In this document: positions 39,667-49,818 of the stretch, in pieces
Layout: each line of letters opens with the position of its first letter
How positions within the stretch are numbered: position 1 is the first letter of the stretch
Assembly (NCBI RefSeq): GCF_042477335.2
Contig: NC_091256.1
Span: 27,370,501-27,434,500 of the forward strand
Length of the DNA stretch: 64,000 nucleotides
DNA from: Ovis canadensis
Lineage: Eukaryota > Chordata > Mammalia > Artiodactyla > Bovidae
Direction of reading: 5' to 3'
Made by a program: the position numbers and the translations under genes
Notes under the pieces: generated by a model
What the model was told of the DNA's origin: nothing
The model's input: only the letters and a program-made list of their open reading frames with translations
The model's database searches: none

Positions 39667-39900
39667 AACAGATCGCATAGGATGCTATAATGCTTGTGTG
39701 GTTGCTTCCTTTGTTGTGATCCCTGAGTTGTTAATAGAAAGAACATCACCTCCTACACAGGCATCTCGTAGTCACTTCCCCAGGATAACAGTTGTCACCA
39801 AGGACCTGAGATAGATTGAGGGAGGAGTCCTGCCTCCACCCTGAGTACAATTGCCTAAATAAAAGACACATCTTTAAGTGTATCTTATCAATTTCTTACA
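39667..39900 (-). pseudogene. Poly(A) polymerase processed pseudogene, 5' part
   Basis: Reading minus, an ATG at 39746-39744 opens a short frame with TTQGSQQ followed by a degenerate HKHYSI, matching the N-terminus of PAPOLA/PAPOLB (TTQGSQQ... KHYGI). The sequence then enters the BovB. The 5' UTR-like DNA runs to about 39900, where L1 'A' resumes. This side confirms that the BovB inserted into the pseudogene and not beside it. Confidence 0.8.
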
Positions 39901-39902
39901 AA

Positions 39903-40603
39903 AGACCGCTAGAATTTGGAGGTAAATATTTTGGAAAGAAAGGACATCTTACCAGTTTGAGGCTTCTTATTTATGAAGATTGATTCATCTTTTCATTTGT
40001 CTTTTTTTTCTTCCTTTTTTCCCTTTTTTGAGAAGGTTTAAATAGTTTATACAACTTTTGACAAATTTCAATTTAAACCCAAGTATTCTGTTTCCTTATT
40101 TTGCTTAAAATTGGAATGCTACTTTATCATTGTTGTAAAACAAAAATTGTAGTTATACAAAAATAAATTAGGTATTATATTGACCTCATATGCAAAAACC
40201 TTAATGCAATACTTTGGGTTTTGTAGGTTTTTTAAAATTATAACAGAATTTTCTATTATCCTATCACTGCAAATATAAATACTTTTACTTTCAAATTCTT
40301 ATCAAATTATTTATTTTTTTCACTATATAAAGTCTCCATTCTGAAGAAGTAGTATCTCATTCTCAGGTTTAAGTTGAAAATACAGAGACCCTGAAAATTA
40401 AAAACTATCTTATATGAGGCTTCTTTCCTTAGTTACTAATTATCTGATTGAGAGATTCACTTCTAATTTTTATTTTTTATCTTAAATGTGTGCTGAATTC
40501 TGTTAAAGACATTTTATTCAAATATTGATATGTATTATTTTCTTCATTCTGTTAATATGGTGAATTATACTAATTGACTTTTTAATATGAGACAAACCTT
40601 TTC
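39903..40603 (-). mobile_element. Ancient L1 'A' continued (ORF2, RT region)
   Basis: Landmarks continue in the order expected for reverse L1 ORF2: a GACATCTTACCAGTTTGAGG stretch, ATCACTGCAAATATAAATAC, then TTCATTCTGTTAATATGGTG at about 40542. Strongly diverged. Confidence 0.6.
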
Positions 40604-41390
40604 TTCTTTTGTAAAAATTTATTGAAGCATAGCTCACATATATAGGTTACCCATTTCACGTGTGCAAATCAATGACATTTCAGTAAGTTTATCAAGTTAT
40701 GCAATAATTACAAAAAATTTTAAAACATTTCATCATTTTAATAGGATTCTTCATACATATTTTTTGTTAAAACTCTGCCCATTCTCAGACAATTACTAAT
40801 CTGCTTCTATAGCTATGCATTTCCTTAACATTTCATATAAAAACAATATAATACACAGTCACTTATGTCAGATATGTTATTTTGAAGTGAACATAATATT
40901 TTGAGGTTCAGCCACATCATAGCATCTATCTTTAGTAATTCCTTTTTATTGATCTGTACTATTCCATTCTATGGATATACCATATTTTGTCTACCCAGTC
41001 ACTAGGTGGAAATCATTTATGTGGTTTCCAATTTTTATTATTAATATGATGAATAATCTTGCAAAAACCATCCACCTGTAAGTTTCTATGTGGAAATATA
41101 TATGATTTCTCTTGAACAGACAACCACTACTGGGGTTGAATTGCTAGGTCATAAATTTATTTATATATATATATATATATGCTTAATATTCTAAGAAATT
41201 TCCAAAATGTTTTCCAAAGTGCATTCTTTTATGTTAACACCAGCAATGCCTGAGCATTCTCCTTTCTTCACATACTCCTCAACAGTTATAGCTGTCTTTT
41301 CATTCTTTTTTATGAACTGCTAGAGAGAATTTGATAACAGTTCATTCAGAATTTGAATTATAATTTCATATAGTGTAATTTTCTCTTTTC
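40604..41390 (-). mobile_element. Ancient L1 'B' 3' end nested in L1 'A'
   Basis: A second set of L1 3' UTR/C-terminal landmarks starts over: ATTTATTGAAGCATAGCTCA, CCATTCTATGGATATACCAT, then GTTGAATTGCTAGGTCATAA. It interrupts the order of 'A', so it inserted later. A (TA)n tract lies at 41161-41180. Confidence 0.65.
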
Positions 41391-41782
41391 AGTAATATTA
41401 TTAAGATTTTCACTTCCATGATTTGTTCACTTTGTAAAATTAATACAAAACTGTTCTTTTACCCTCTGTTTTCTAAAGATTTTGTGAGAGAAGCATATAC
41501 TTATGATACTCTTGGAGACAGTTTTCTATAGTGACAGTCTTATTTTTTTTTTCTTTTTGTAGCTATAGAACTATTCAGATTTTATGTTATTCCTGAGGAA
41601 TATTTGGTCATTTTTATCTTTAAAGGAATTATTCCTTTTCATTTAAGATGCTCAGTTTATTGTCATGCAACATTTTGTGAAAGTCTCTGATATTTATTTT
41701 ATTGTGTGATGTGCAGGATATCTTATCTTTGATATCTGATACTGGAAATTTATATTTCCCCACTCTTTTCTTTGAGTAGTCT
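41390..41782 (-). mobile_element. Ancient L1 'A' continued (ORF2)
   Basis: ATAGAACTATTCAGATTTTA and TTTCTTTGAGTAGTCTC are reverse ORF2 landmarks from the region N-terminal to the 39903-40603 segment. Confidence 0.6.
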
Positions 41783-42808
41783 CTGTTGTTCAGTCGCTAA
41801 GTTGTGTCTATTTGCGACCCCATGAACTTCAGGTGAACTGCAGCACACCAGGCTTCCCTGTACTTCATATCTCCCTGAGTTTGCTCAAACTCATGTCCAT
41901 TGAGTCATTCAACCATCTCATTCTCTGTCTCCCGCTTCTGCTCCTGCCCTCAATCTTTCCCAACATCAGGGTCTTTCCCAATGAGTCCACTCTTCACATT
42001 AGGTGGCCAAAGTATTGGAGCTTCAGTTTCAGTCCTTCCAATGAATAGTCAATCCTTCCAATGAATATTCAGGGTTGATTTCATTTAGGATTGATTGGTT
42101 TGATCTTGTGGTCCAAGGGGCTCTCAAGAGTCTTCTTCAGAAAAACAATTCCAAAGCATCAATTCCTCAGTGCTCAGTCTTTAGGGTTTAACTCTCACCT
42201 CCATACATGACTCCTGAAAAAAAACACAGCTATGACTATTCAGATCTTTATTGGCAAAGTGATGTCTGCCACTGTTTCCATTGTTTCCCCATCTATTTGC
42301 CATGAAGTGATGGGACTGGATGTCATGATCATAGTTTTTTTGAATGTTGAGTTTTAAGCCAGCTTTTTCACTCCCCTCTTTCACCTTCATCATGAGGCTT
42401 TTAGTTCCTCTTCGCTTTCTGCCATTAGTTTGAGATCATCTGTGTATCTGAGGTTCTTGATATTTCTTCTGGCAATCTTGATTCCAGCTTGTGCTTCATC
42501 CAGCTCCACATTTCGTGTGGTTGTACTCTGCATATAAGTTAAATAAAAAGGGTGACAATATACAGCCTTGATGTAATCCTTTCCCAATTTGGAACCAGTC
42601 ATTTGTTCCATGTCCGGTTCTAACCGTTGTTTCTTGACCTACAAACAAGTTTCTCAGGGGGCAGGTTAAGTGGTCTGGTATTCCCATTTCTTGAAGAATT
42701 TCCCACAGTTTGTTGAGATTCACATAGTCAAAGGCTTTAGTGTAGTCAATGACGCAGAAGTAGTTGTATTTTTGGAATTCCCTTGAATTTTTTTATGATC
42801 CAGCAGTT
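41783..42808 (-). mobile_element. BovB LINE, 1.03 kb, older copy, in L1 'A'
   Basis: Reverse BovB from a GTT-type tail to the codons around FIDYAKAFD. Broken RT frame pieces at 42723-42496 and 42611-42390 show QGCILSPFLFNLYAEY. The catalytic box reads Y-T-D-D, so tyrosine and the aspartates remain but the alanine is changed. Confidence 0.93.
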
Positions 42809-43172
42809 TAGCTAGGATTTTATTTTTGCATCCATATTTTCAAATAATAAAATTTTTTCTTTGATTTTCTCTGTGGCTCTTCTCTTTTCTACTCACTGGT
42901 TTCCTCTTTTATCTTCATTATGTATGATCTTCTAAATAATTTGAGTTTAATTTGGTCTTTGTTTTCTGCCTTAAGGGGAATATAGACAATTTAATAATTT
43001 TCTTCCTTTTAATATAAGTATTTAGAGTTATAAATTTGCCTCTAACACCGTTTTAACACTATCCAACAATTTATGACACTGTTTTCTAGTACCATTTGCT
43101 AAAAAATATCTTAATATATATTTTTATTAACAATGGATATGAACTGTCTAATTTAAATATATTTGTTTTTCA
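42809..43172 (-). mobile_element. Ancient L1 'A' continued (ORF2, between endonuclease and RT)
   Basis: TAGCTAGGATTTTATTTTTG and TTTCTTTGATTTTCTCTGTG are followed by the TTAGAGTTATAAATTTGCCT landmark, in ORF2 order. Confidence 0.6.
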
Positions 43173-43269
43173 CTATCCCTTTCCAGGGGATCTTCTCCTC
43201 CCAGGAATTGAACCAGGGTCTCCTGCATTGCAGGTAGATTCTTTACCAGGTGAGCTACCAGAGAAGCCC
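43173..43269 (-). mobile_element. Bov-tA SINE fragment
   Basis: Reverse SINE head: TTTCCAGGGGATCTTCTCC to the CCAGAGAAGCCC terminus. Confidence 0.85.
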
Positions 43270-43525
43270 CTGTTGAAGTATAATATTGCACAGATATCCA
43301 TTAAATTTGTTGTTATTGTGATTTTCTAAACAATTGATACCATTTTGTTTATTTTTCAATCAGCTATTGAGAGAAGACTATAATCTCCAACTGAGATTTT
43401 GTTTTTGTCTACGTTGATTTTATACATTTTTTTTCCTTCAGCTATTTTTGTTCTGTATTAAATTAATGCATAAATTGGCACTTTCTATTAATGTGTTATT
43501 AAGTGAATATGTTAACCTTTTTTTT
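43270..43525 (-). mobile_element. Ancient L1 'A' continued (endonuclease region)
   Basis: TATTGAGAGAAGACTATAAT and CTCCAACTGAGATTTTG correspond to the reversed codons around the endonuclease GDFNT region in L1. Confidence 0.5.
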
Positions 43526-43654
43526 TTAATTGCATGAAATACAGTAGCTTAAGTAAAGTACACAACTGCTTGGCATGTAAAAAAGTGCTGAGTAAATATT
43601 TTAAAATAATAGTTGCTATATAATGTTATATAAGTTACAGGTGAGCAACACAGT

Positions 43655-43795
43655 GGCTCACGATTTTTAAAGGTTATTCTTTGTTAATAGTCATCATAAA
43701 ATATTGACTGTTCAGCACTATGCACAACATATACTTGCAGCTTATCTCACAGCTAATAGTTTGCATCTCCTATACCCCTTTCTTAAATTCTTTTG
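43655..43795 (-). mobile_element. L1 3' UTR fragment
   Basis: TTTTTAAAGGTTATTCTTTG, then CTTGCAGCTTATCTCACAGC and TAATAGTTTGCATCTCC match the reversed ruminant L1 3' UTR block. Confidence 0.6.
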
Positions 43796-43842
43796 TTATT
43801 TAGAATAATGTATATCTCTATTACCATTTCTTATCTTGTGGT

Positions 43843-44030
43843 GGTTAATTGCCAAGGTGTGTCCAACTCTTGCGACTATATGGACTATAGCTCACCAAGC
43901 TTCTTTGTCCGGGGAATTTTACAGGCAAGAACAATGAAGTCAGTTGCCATTTCCTTCTCCAGGCGATCTGATCCTCCCAACCCAGGGATGGAACTGAGGC
44001 CTCCTGCATTTCAGGGGGATTCTTTACCTA
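43843..44030 (-). mobile_element. BovA2 SINE, diverged
   Basis: Reverse SINE with GTGTCCAACTCTTGCGAC start and GATGGAACTGAGGCCTCCTG head. Confidence 0.85.
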
Positions 44031-44820
44031 AGGTTTTCTTCTTGTTTATCTTGCTTTGAGTTTGTTATTTTGTTGATAAATCAGCTAATATTATTTCAAA
44101 AATTTTGAAAAATGTCTGAATTAATTATTCTAATAATTTTTATGTTCAAATTTTTCTCTCTCCGTTTTTTTTTTTTTTCTTTTAACTCCCCCTGCTGCTT
44201 TCCTATGTGCTTTATCTTAGGCAGCTTCACTTGACCTATCTTCAAATTTTAACTAATCTTATCTTCTGTAGTATTTAATCTGACTTTAAATTCATCTGTT
44301 ATGCTTTTATATGTGTTTCAGTTCTAGATTTTACATCTGGCTTTTTATACCTTTGGTGGTTGGCGGTTTACTCACTAAGTTGTGCAGGACTCTTGCCCAC
44401 CAGGCTCCTCTGTCCATGGGATTCTCCAAGCAAGATTACTGGAGTGGGTTGCCATTTCCTTCTCCAGGGGATCTTCCTGACCCAGGAATTGAACCCTAGT
44501 CTCCTGCATTGCAGGCAGATTCTTTACCAACTTCCCCATAGCTATATCAGTAGATATATCTTTATCAGTAGAAAATCTACATTGGTTACCTTACTATGCC
44601 TATTATTTACATTAAATCCTTAGACATATTTATATTACAAGCTCCAACATAAAGTTGTTTTGGAGTCTATATTTATTCCTATTTATTTATTTAATTTTAC
44701 ATTTTTCATACATTTTCTTGGTTCTTCACAAATCTAGTAACTGTCTCAATTGTATTCCAGATGTTATGGATGTTACCTTGTAAAAAGTCTGAGTTTTCCA
44801 TTCTTCTCTTAAAGGTAAAT
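44031..44820 (-). mobile_element. Ancient L1-like 5' portion (probably L1 'A'), split by SINE
   Basis: AGTTCTAGATTTTACATCTG and ACATTTTCTTGGTTCTTCAC are landmarks of the 5'/ORF1 portion of old mammalian L1s in reverse. Position and strand suit the 5' end of element 'A', but continuity is inferred. Confidence 0.4.
44354..44536 (-). mobile_element. BovA2 SINE
   Basis: Reverse SINE body and head (CTCCAGGGGATCTTCCTGAC, then GAACCCTAGTCTCCTGC). Confidence 0.88.
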
Positions 44821-45759
44821 TATAATGAAAATGTAATGCAAATATAAAGAGCTAAAAGAAATAATGCTAACAAATGATCAAAGCAGAGCAAATTAGATTG
44901 ACTTAAAATATCATACATACATTTATTACAATGTAGTTATTAGCAATTAAATTATTATGAAATTAAATTAAAAATCAATTTTTTTAAATGTTGGAACTGA
45001 AAGAGTAAAGATTTTAACCACCTATCTGAATAACATATACAAGTAGATTATTATGTATATTTCTCATCTTTATAAGTGCTTTGTTTTTCTAACTTGATTT
45101 CAAGCTTTTTGAAGACTGTAAATTTGTTTAGCTATTTTATAGAAAAGTATTATGTGAAAGAATGATAAAACCTCCAATTGATAGTATCTTTTATACAGAT
45201 CTAGTAAAAATAAATTCAGTTTTGAATATTTTAAAGTCTGGATATTTCTACCTAAATTTTCTAGTCATTGTTTAATAGCCAGGAATTGTCCTTATCTTGT
45301 TCTATTTAGCATTTCAATTTTGGTTATCTAGCTTTCATTAGTAGAGTTAGCCCTACTTTTATTGCTTTGAAATTTGTTGCTGGAAAAAGTTACATGTGGG
45401 TATTGATTTTTCTTCATGTGAGTTCTAATTGCTTATTTCCTGCACCAGTTGATATAATTGTTCATTAATGATTTCTTGTTCCTTCTTTGTATCACTGGTT
45501 GGTGATTTGTTTCTCCAATAAATTCAAAATAACATGCCTTAAAGTAAAGACCTGAAAGCAATGCTCAGTTTTACCAACTCTGTATTTTCAAAATCAAGAT
45601 TTAGACGTAAATAAAGGGGAAGAACTGACAAATTATGACTAACTCTTTACATGAAGTAGAATCTTTTCCTCCACCACCCAAAAAATCCCCTCTTCTCCTT
45701 TCTTATGCTTTAGGCCTGACTAAAATTACTATGCCCTCCAAATGTGAGTGCTACTGCAA
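44821..45759. other. No feature recognised
   Basis: AT-rich DNA without a gene; some stretches look like further decayed L1, but not well enough to call. Confidence 0.35.
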
Positions 45760-45768
45760 CCATATAGT

Positions 45769-45830
45769 TCAGTTCAGTTCCGTTCAGTTCAGTCGCTCAG
45801 TTGTGTCTGACTCTTTGCGACCTCATGAAC
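45769..45830 (-). mobile_element. Minimal BovB insertion (about 62 bp)
   Basis: Only the GTTCA tail and about 40 bp of the BovB 3' end are present. CCATATAGT flanks it at 45760-45768 and 45831-45839, so this is a complete, extremely 5'-truncated insertion and not a deletion remnant. Confidence 0.9.
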
Positions 45831-45839
45831 CCATATAGT

Positions 45840-46599
45840 AGGGGTATTCTTATGATACATCCTTACTTCTCTTCCTCCATGAGTCAGAAAAATTCTATTA
45901 TCTGAGTTTACTAGAAAAAAGAAAGTCTAAATATGTAGAATTACCTTCTGCAATCATTTCAAAGACTAATTTCAAAATTATTATTTCATACAAACAAATC
46001 ATGATTTGAATTTCAAAGCACAACAATAAGATAGTGACTCTAGTCATTAGAATGTTCTCTTCCTGGAAGCATCGTCTATTTGATATTTCCAATAGTGAGG
46101 GAAAGTCCCAGAACTAAATCACTTAGAATGGATAAAAACAAAAATTTGAGGAAACAATTTCAAAATAATTATGACTACTGTACACAAAGAAACATAAAAT
46201 CAGATGAATATATCACCATGCAAGTGTACATTTCAATGTGGTTCTTATGTATTCAAAATATTTTCTCTGATAACTATTAAACTGATAGGGGCTAGAGTCC
46301 GCTGAAGCCCTTTTAAAATTATTTTAGATATTTTTCTTTTGATTATTAAACCTTCAGTTTTGTTTCCTAATGTTGATAGATTTTTATCTCATATTTATAA
46401 AATAGTCCTAAAATCTACTATGAACACACATCTAAATAATAAAAGTGAACAAAATTGGCCAAAGATCGAAAAAAAACTTTCTGTAAAGTCCTAAAATAAT
46501 TATTACTAAAACTTTTTTTAATGGTATTCATATATATTTTATACAATGAACATTAATTAAATCACTATTACATTGAATTAAAATATGACATAATATATG
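45840..46599. other. No feature recognised
   Basis: AT-rich, unassigned. Confidence 0.4.
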
Positions 46600-46845
46600 A
46601 TTCCTTTCATAGTACATTCTCAAAGTGACAAAGCTATACTGAAGGAAGTTATATCAGTGGTTGCCAGTGGTTATGTTTGGAGAGAAGGTGTGACTGCAAA
46701 GGGTCTATATAACAGAGTCTTGTAGTGATGGGAACTGTTCTGTATTCTGATTATGGCATTAGCTATGCAGATCAATGCATCTGTTAAGTTCTATGAATTG
46801 TACACTGGAAATTATAACTTTATGATATAGAATAATTGAAATAAT
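46600..46845 (+). mobile_element. Ancient L1 3' UTR fragment
   Basis: CAGTGGTTGCCAGTGGTTAT ... ATGAATTGTACACTGGAAAT is the characteristic layout of old mammalian L1 3' UTRs. Confidence 0.65.
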
Positions 46846-47409
46846 CAAATAGTAGTACAGTACAGTATAAGTTCTTGGTTATATTTACTTTTATTTAGGT
46901 CACTTAATTTCTTTTTTTTAGGTCACTTATTTTTATGCCAATAAGTAGAAGCAAAAATAATCTAAAAATCAGTGAAAAATATGAAATTGACAGAATCATG
47001 ATATTTGAGGCAAATACTATTGAAAATTTATGAAGTCAAATTGTTACATGCTCAATATTAAAATGCTTGCATGTGTTGTGTGTATGCACAGACATATGCG
47101 TTGGTGTACAGAGATAATTAAACCTAATCAATCTGTTGCTTTGGCATTTTTCAATTTAAATATAATAAGAGTGATATAAAGAGCAGTTATAATTATAGCA
47201 AATTCTGATTTGCTCAAAAAACTATGTAAGATTTGACTACTGGAATATACTATATGTGTTTTGAGACTTTTTATTTCTAGATATTGCAACTATCCCTTTT
47301 ATACATAACAAATCTGTGATACACTAGCTTATTTCAAAACCTAGGAAGAACAACTACATCTTATCCATGGCAACAGTAACTCAGAAATGTACCACTCAAC
47401 ACGTAAACT
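46846..47409. other. No gene; one short tandem duplication
   Basis: Unassigned DNA. TTTAGGTCACTTA is repeated in tandem at about 46896-46930. Confidence 0.4.
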
Positions 47410-47515
47410 GCAGATGAGCAACATCAACATCATTAGAGAATCTGCTAAAAATGCAGAATCTCAGGCCTCAGCTAGACATGTTAAATTAGAATCTATATTT
47501 AAACAGATAGCCAGT
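47410..47515 (-). mobile_element. MER5A-like hAT remnant
   Basis: AAAAATGCAGAATCTCAGGC then TTAAATTAGAATCTATATTT, the reverse of the MER5A layout seen at 23805. Confidence 0.65.
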
Positions 47516-47829
47516 TTTGTCTACATAATGAAATTACAGAATATGGACGTAGGTTAACTTGCAGTTCTATATATTTGGCAACCAAATAATGAAGTGATTA
47601 TAGCTCTACCTGCAGAACACATTTGTTTCTCTCCATTTACCATGCCAGAACTTTCTTTGAAAAATTGTCATCCTACACTACTTGAGTTAATTCAATGAAA
47701 ACTATTTAGTGATATCATTTTCACTTATCATATCTTGAAACATTTCTCTGTCAGGTAGCCTGAGTGATCTTTTCTGAAACCAAAATGTCATGCTATCCCT
47801 TGATTAAATACTTCAGAAATTCCCACATA

Positions 47830-47935
47830 CTTCTGTTCTAGTCATCTGTTTCTGCCTCACAAATCATCTAACAATGTAGTGATGCAAAACAACCATTGCA
47901 CTATGGTCAGAGATTCTTGGTTTGGAAACTCAAAA
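47830..47935 (-). repeat. Ancient mammalian repeat fragment
   Basis: TTCTAGTCATCTGTTTCTGC...GTAGTGATGCAAAACAACCA resembles the opening of the same broad old-repeat type seen at 3535. Confidence 0.5.
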
Positions 47936-48363
47936 AGCATGTAAAATAAATATGCCTATATATTATAATTTTTTTAATGGTATCTAGGCCTCCATTTGGG
48001 GTGACTGAAACAGCTACAAGTTGTCCATGTCTTTGGAGTCTAGAACAATTGGCTCTGCAGTATCCCGTTTTGTGGTAGTTACAGCACTCATACGTCTGAG
48101 CGAGGAGAGTGGAAGGACTAAACAGAAAGATGGTGTCAGGGTGTTCAGACTTCTGACACCTAACCAAAAGCTCCAAGAGAAAATGTTCCACATGCCCAAG
48201 GCAGGCACTGCACAAGTCTCATAGAATTACTTCTTCTATGTTGATAAAAGGAATCTCAACTTAACAGCCACTCCTGTTAAATCTTACCTCATCATCAGAG
48301 GATTGTCAAAGAATATCAACTTTTAAAACTATCAAAGTACACCTTCCTGACTAAAATCATTTA
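47936..48363. other. Unassigned segment with open frames on both strands
   Basis: Less AT-rich DNA with overlapping ORFs of 64-102 codons. One minus-strand frame has a cysteine-rich stretch (CCNYHKTGYCRANC). No family assigned. Confidence 0.3.
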
Positions 48364-48580
48364 TGTGTGTGTCTGTTCAGTTGTGTCAGACTCTGCCACT
48401 CCATGAAGTATAGGCCCTTAGCCTCCTCTGTCCATGGAAATTTCCAGGCAGGAAATTTCCTGGCAACTGGAGGGGGTTGCCAGTTCCTACTCCAGGGGAT
48501 CTTTCCAACCCAGGGACTGAACCCGCATCTCTTGCATTAGCAGATGGATTCTTTACCACTGTGCCACTTTGGAACCCCCT
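48364..48580 (-). mobile_element. BovA2 SINE
   Basis: Reverse SINE with a 13-base internal direct repeat around AATTTCCAGGCAGGAAATTT. Confidence 0.88.
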
Positions 48581-49558
48581 AGTCTTCTCAAATGAAAAAT
48601 GCACTCTCCCGTCTCCAGAGCTCAAATAGTCGTACTTCTTTGTCTAATAATATCAGATGAAGCCTCGGGGGAGAAAAAAAAGGGATTGAAATGTACAATC
48701 TTAGTTTCTGCAAGCATGAAGACTTTTTGTAAAATGTCTTTTTTTTTTTCAGCCCAAGCTGATAAACTTCTTATAAATATGTTTTGGATTTCTTATATAT
48801 TGCTTAGACTCCACTTGACAAAAGTCACATACAAACTTTTGGAGGTAGTTCCTTCTCCATTTTGATATCCTTTGAAGCTTCTTTGCAAAACAACCCTTAC
48901 GATTTGCAAATGCTCTCTTGTTTAGCAAAGTAGATTTTAACAGCATTACAATAACTTTTGTCTATTTAACAATAGTTTTGAAACATCACCTGAAATCTTT
49001 ACAAGGTCTTAAAAAGGGCTTTGTTTATTGGACACTCATCTTTATCCTGAGAACACGTTTTCTTGTTAATATTCTGGATTTGCCATTCACCCTGTGACCA
49101 ATAAAATGCTAAGACATATCAGGAATATTTCTTGAATAAGCTAATATGGAACTTCTTTTGTCATGGGTAAAATTGTCTATACAGGAAACAAAATATGTAA
49201 ATTTTTGTATGATATCAAAAGTTATTTGAATATAACCTAGGCCTTATAGAATATAAGATGCATAACTATACAACACATAATACATGCAGATATAGTATTA
49301 AAAACGTAGCTAAATTTTAGGAACTGCATGAGGGCTTATATTAACTTGCAAAAAGAGTCACTACATGTGGAACTTGGAGATAATTGCTGACTGAACGATG
49401 TGAAATTACCTGAGGAAAATTTACAATATCAAAACTATGCCAAAAATTCCCTAGTGATTCCTTTTCTTGTTTCAGACACAAACTGGACCTAAACTTAAAA
49501 CATTCTGGTTTTTCCATTTCAGTGTTTTTAAGTGAATAACTTTATCGCTCTTGGCTTC
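48581..49558. other. No feature recognised
   Basis: AT-rich DNA, short ORFs only. Confidence 0.4.
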
Positions 49559-49566
49559 TGTTATTG

Positions 49567-49784
49567 AAGTGAAGTGAAGTGAAGTGAAGTCGCTTGGTGT
49601 GTCCAACTCTTTGCGACCCCATGGACTGTAGCCTATCAGGCTCCTCCGTCCATGGGATTTTCCAGGCAAGAGTGCTGGAGTGGATTGCCATTTCCTTCTC
49701 CAGGGGATCTTCCCGACCCAGGAATCGAACCCGGGTCTCCCGCATTGCAGGCAGACGCTTTACCATCTGAGCCACCAGGGAAGC
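49567..49784 (-). mobile_element. BovA2 SINE, young-looking
   Basis: Close to consensus, with a GAAGT pentamer tail and intact tRNA-like head including GGAATCGAACCCGGGTCTCC. TGTTATTGAA occurs at 49559-49568 and again at about 49809-49818, some 25 bp beyond the SINE's 5' end. Confidence 0.95.
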
Positions 49785-49818
49785 GAAAACAATCTCAAAC
49801 CTCATCCTATTGTTATTG

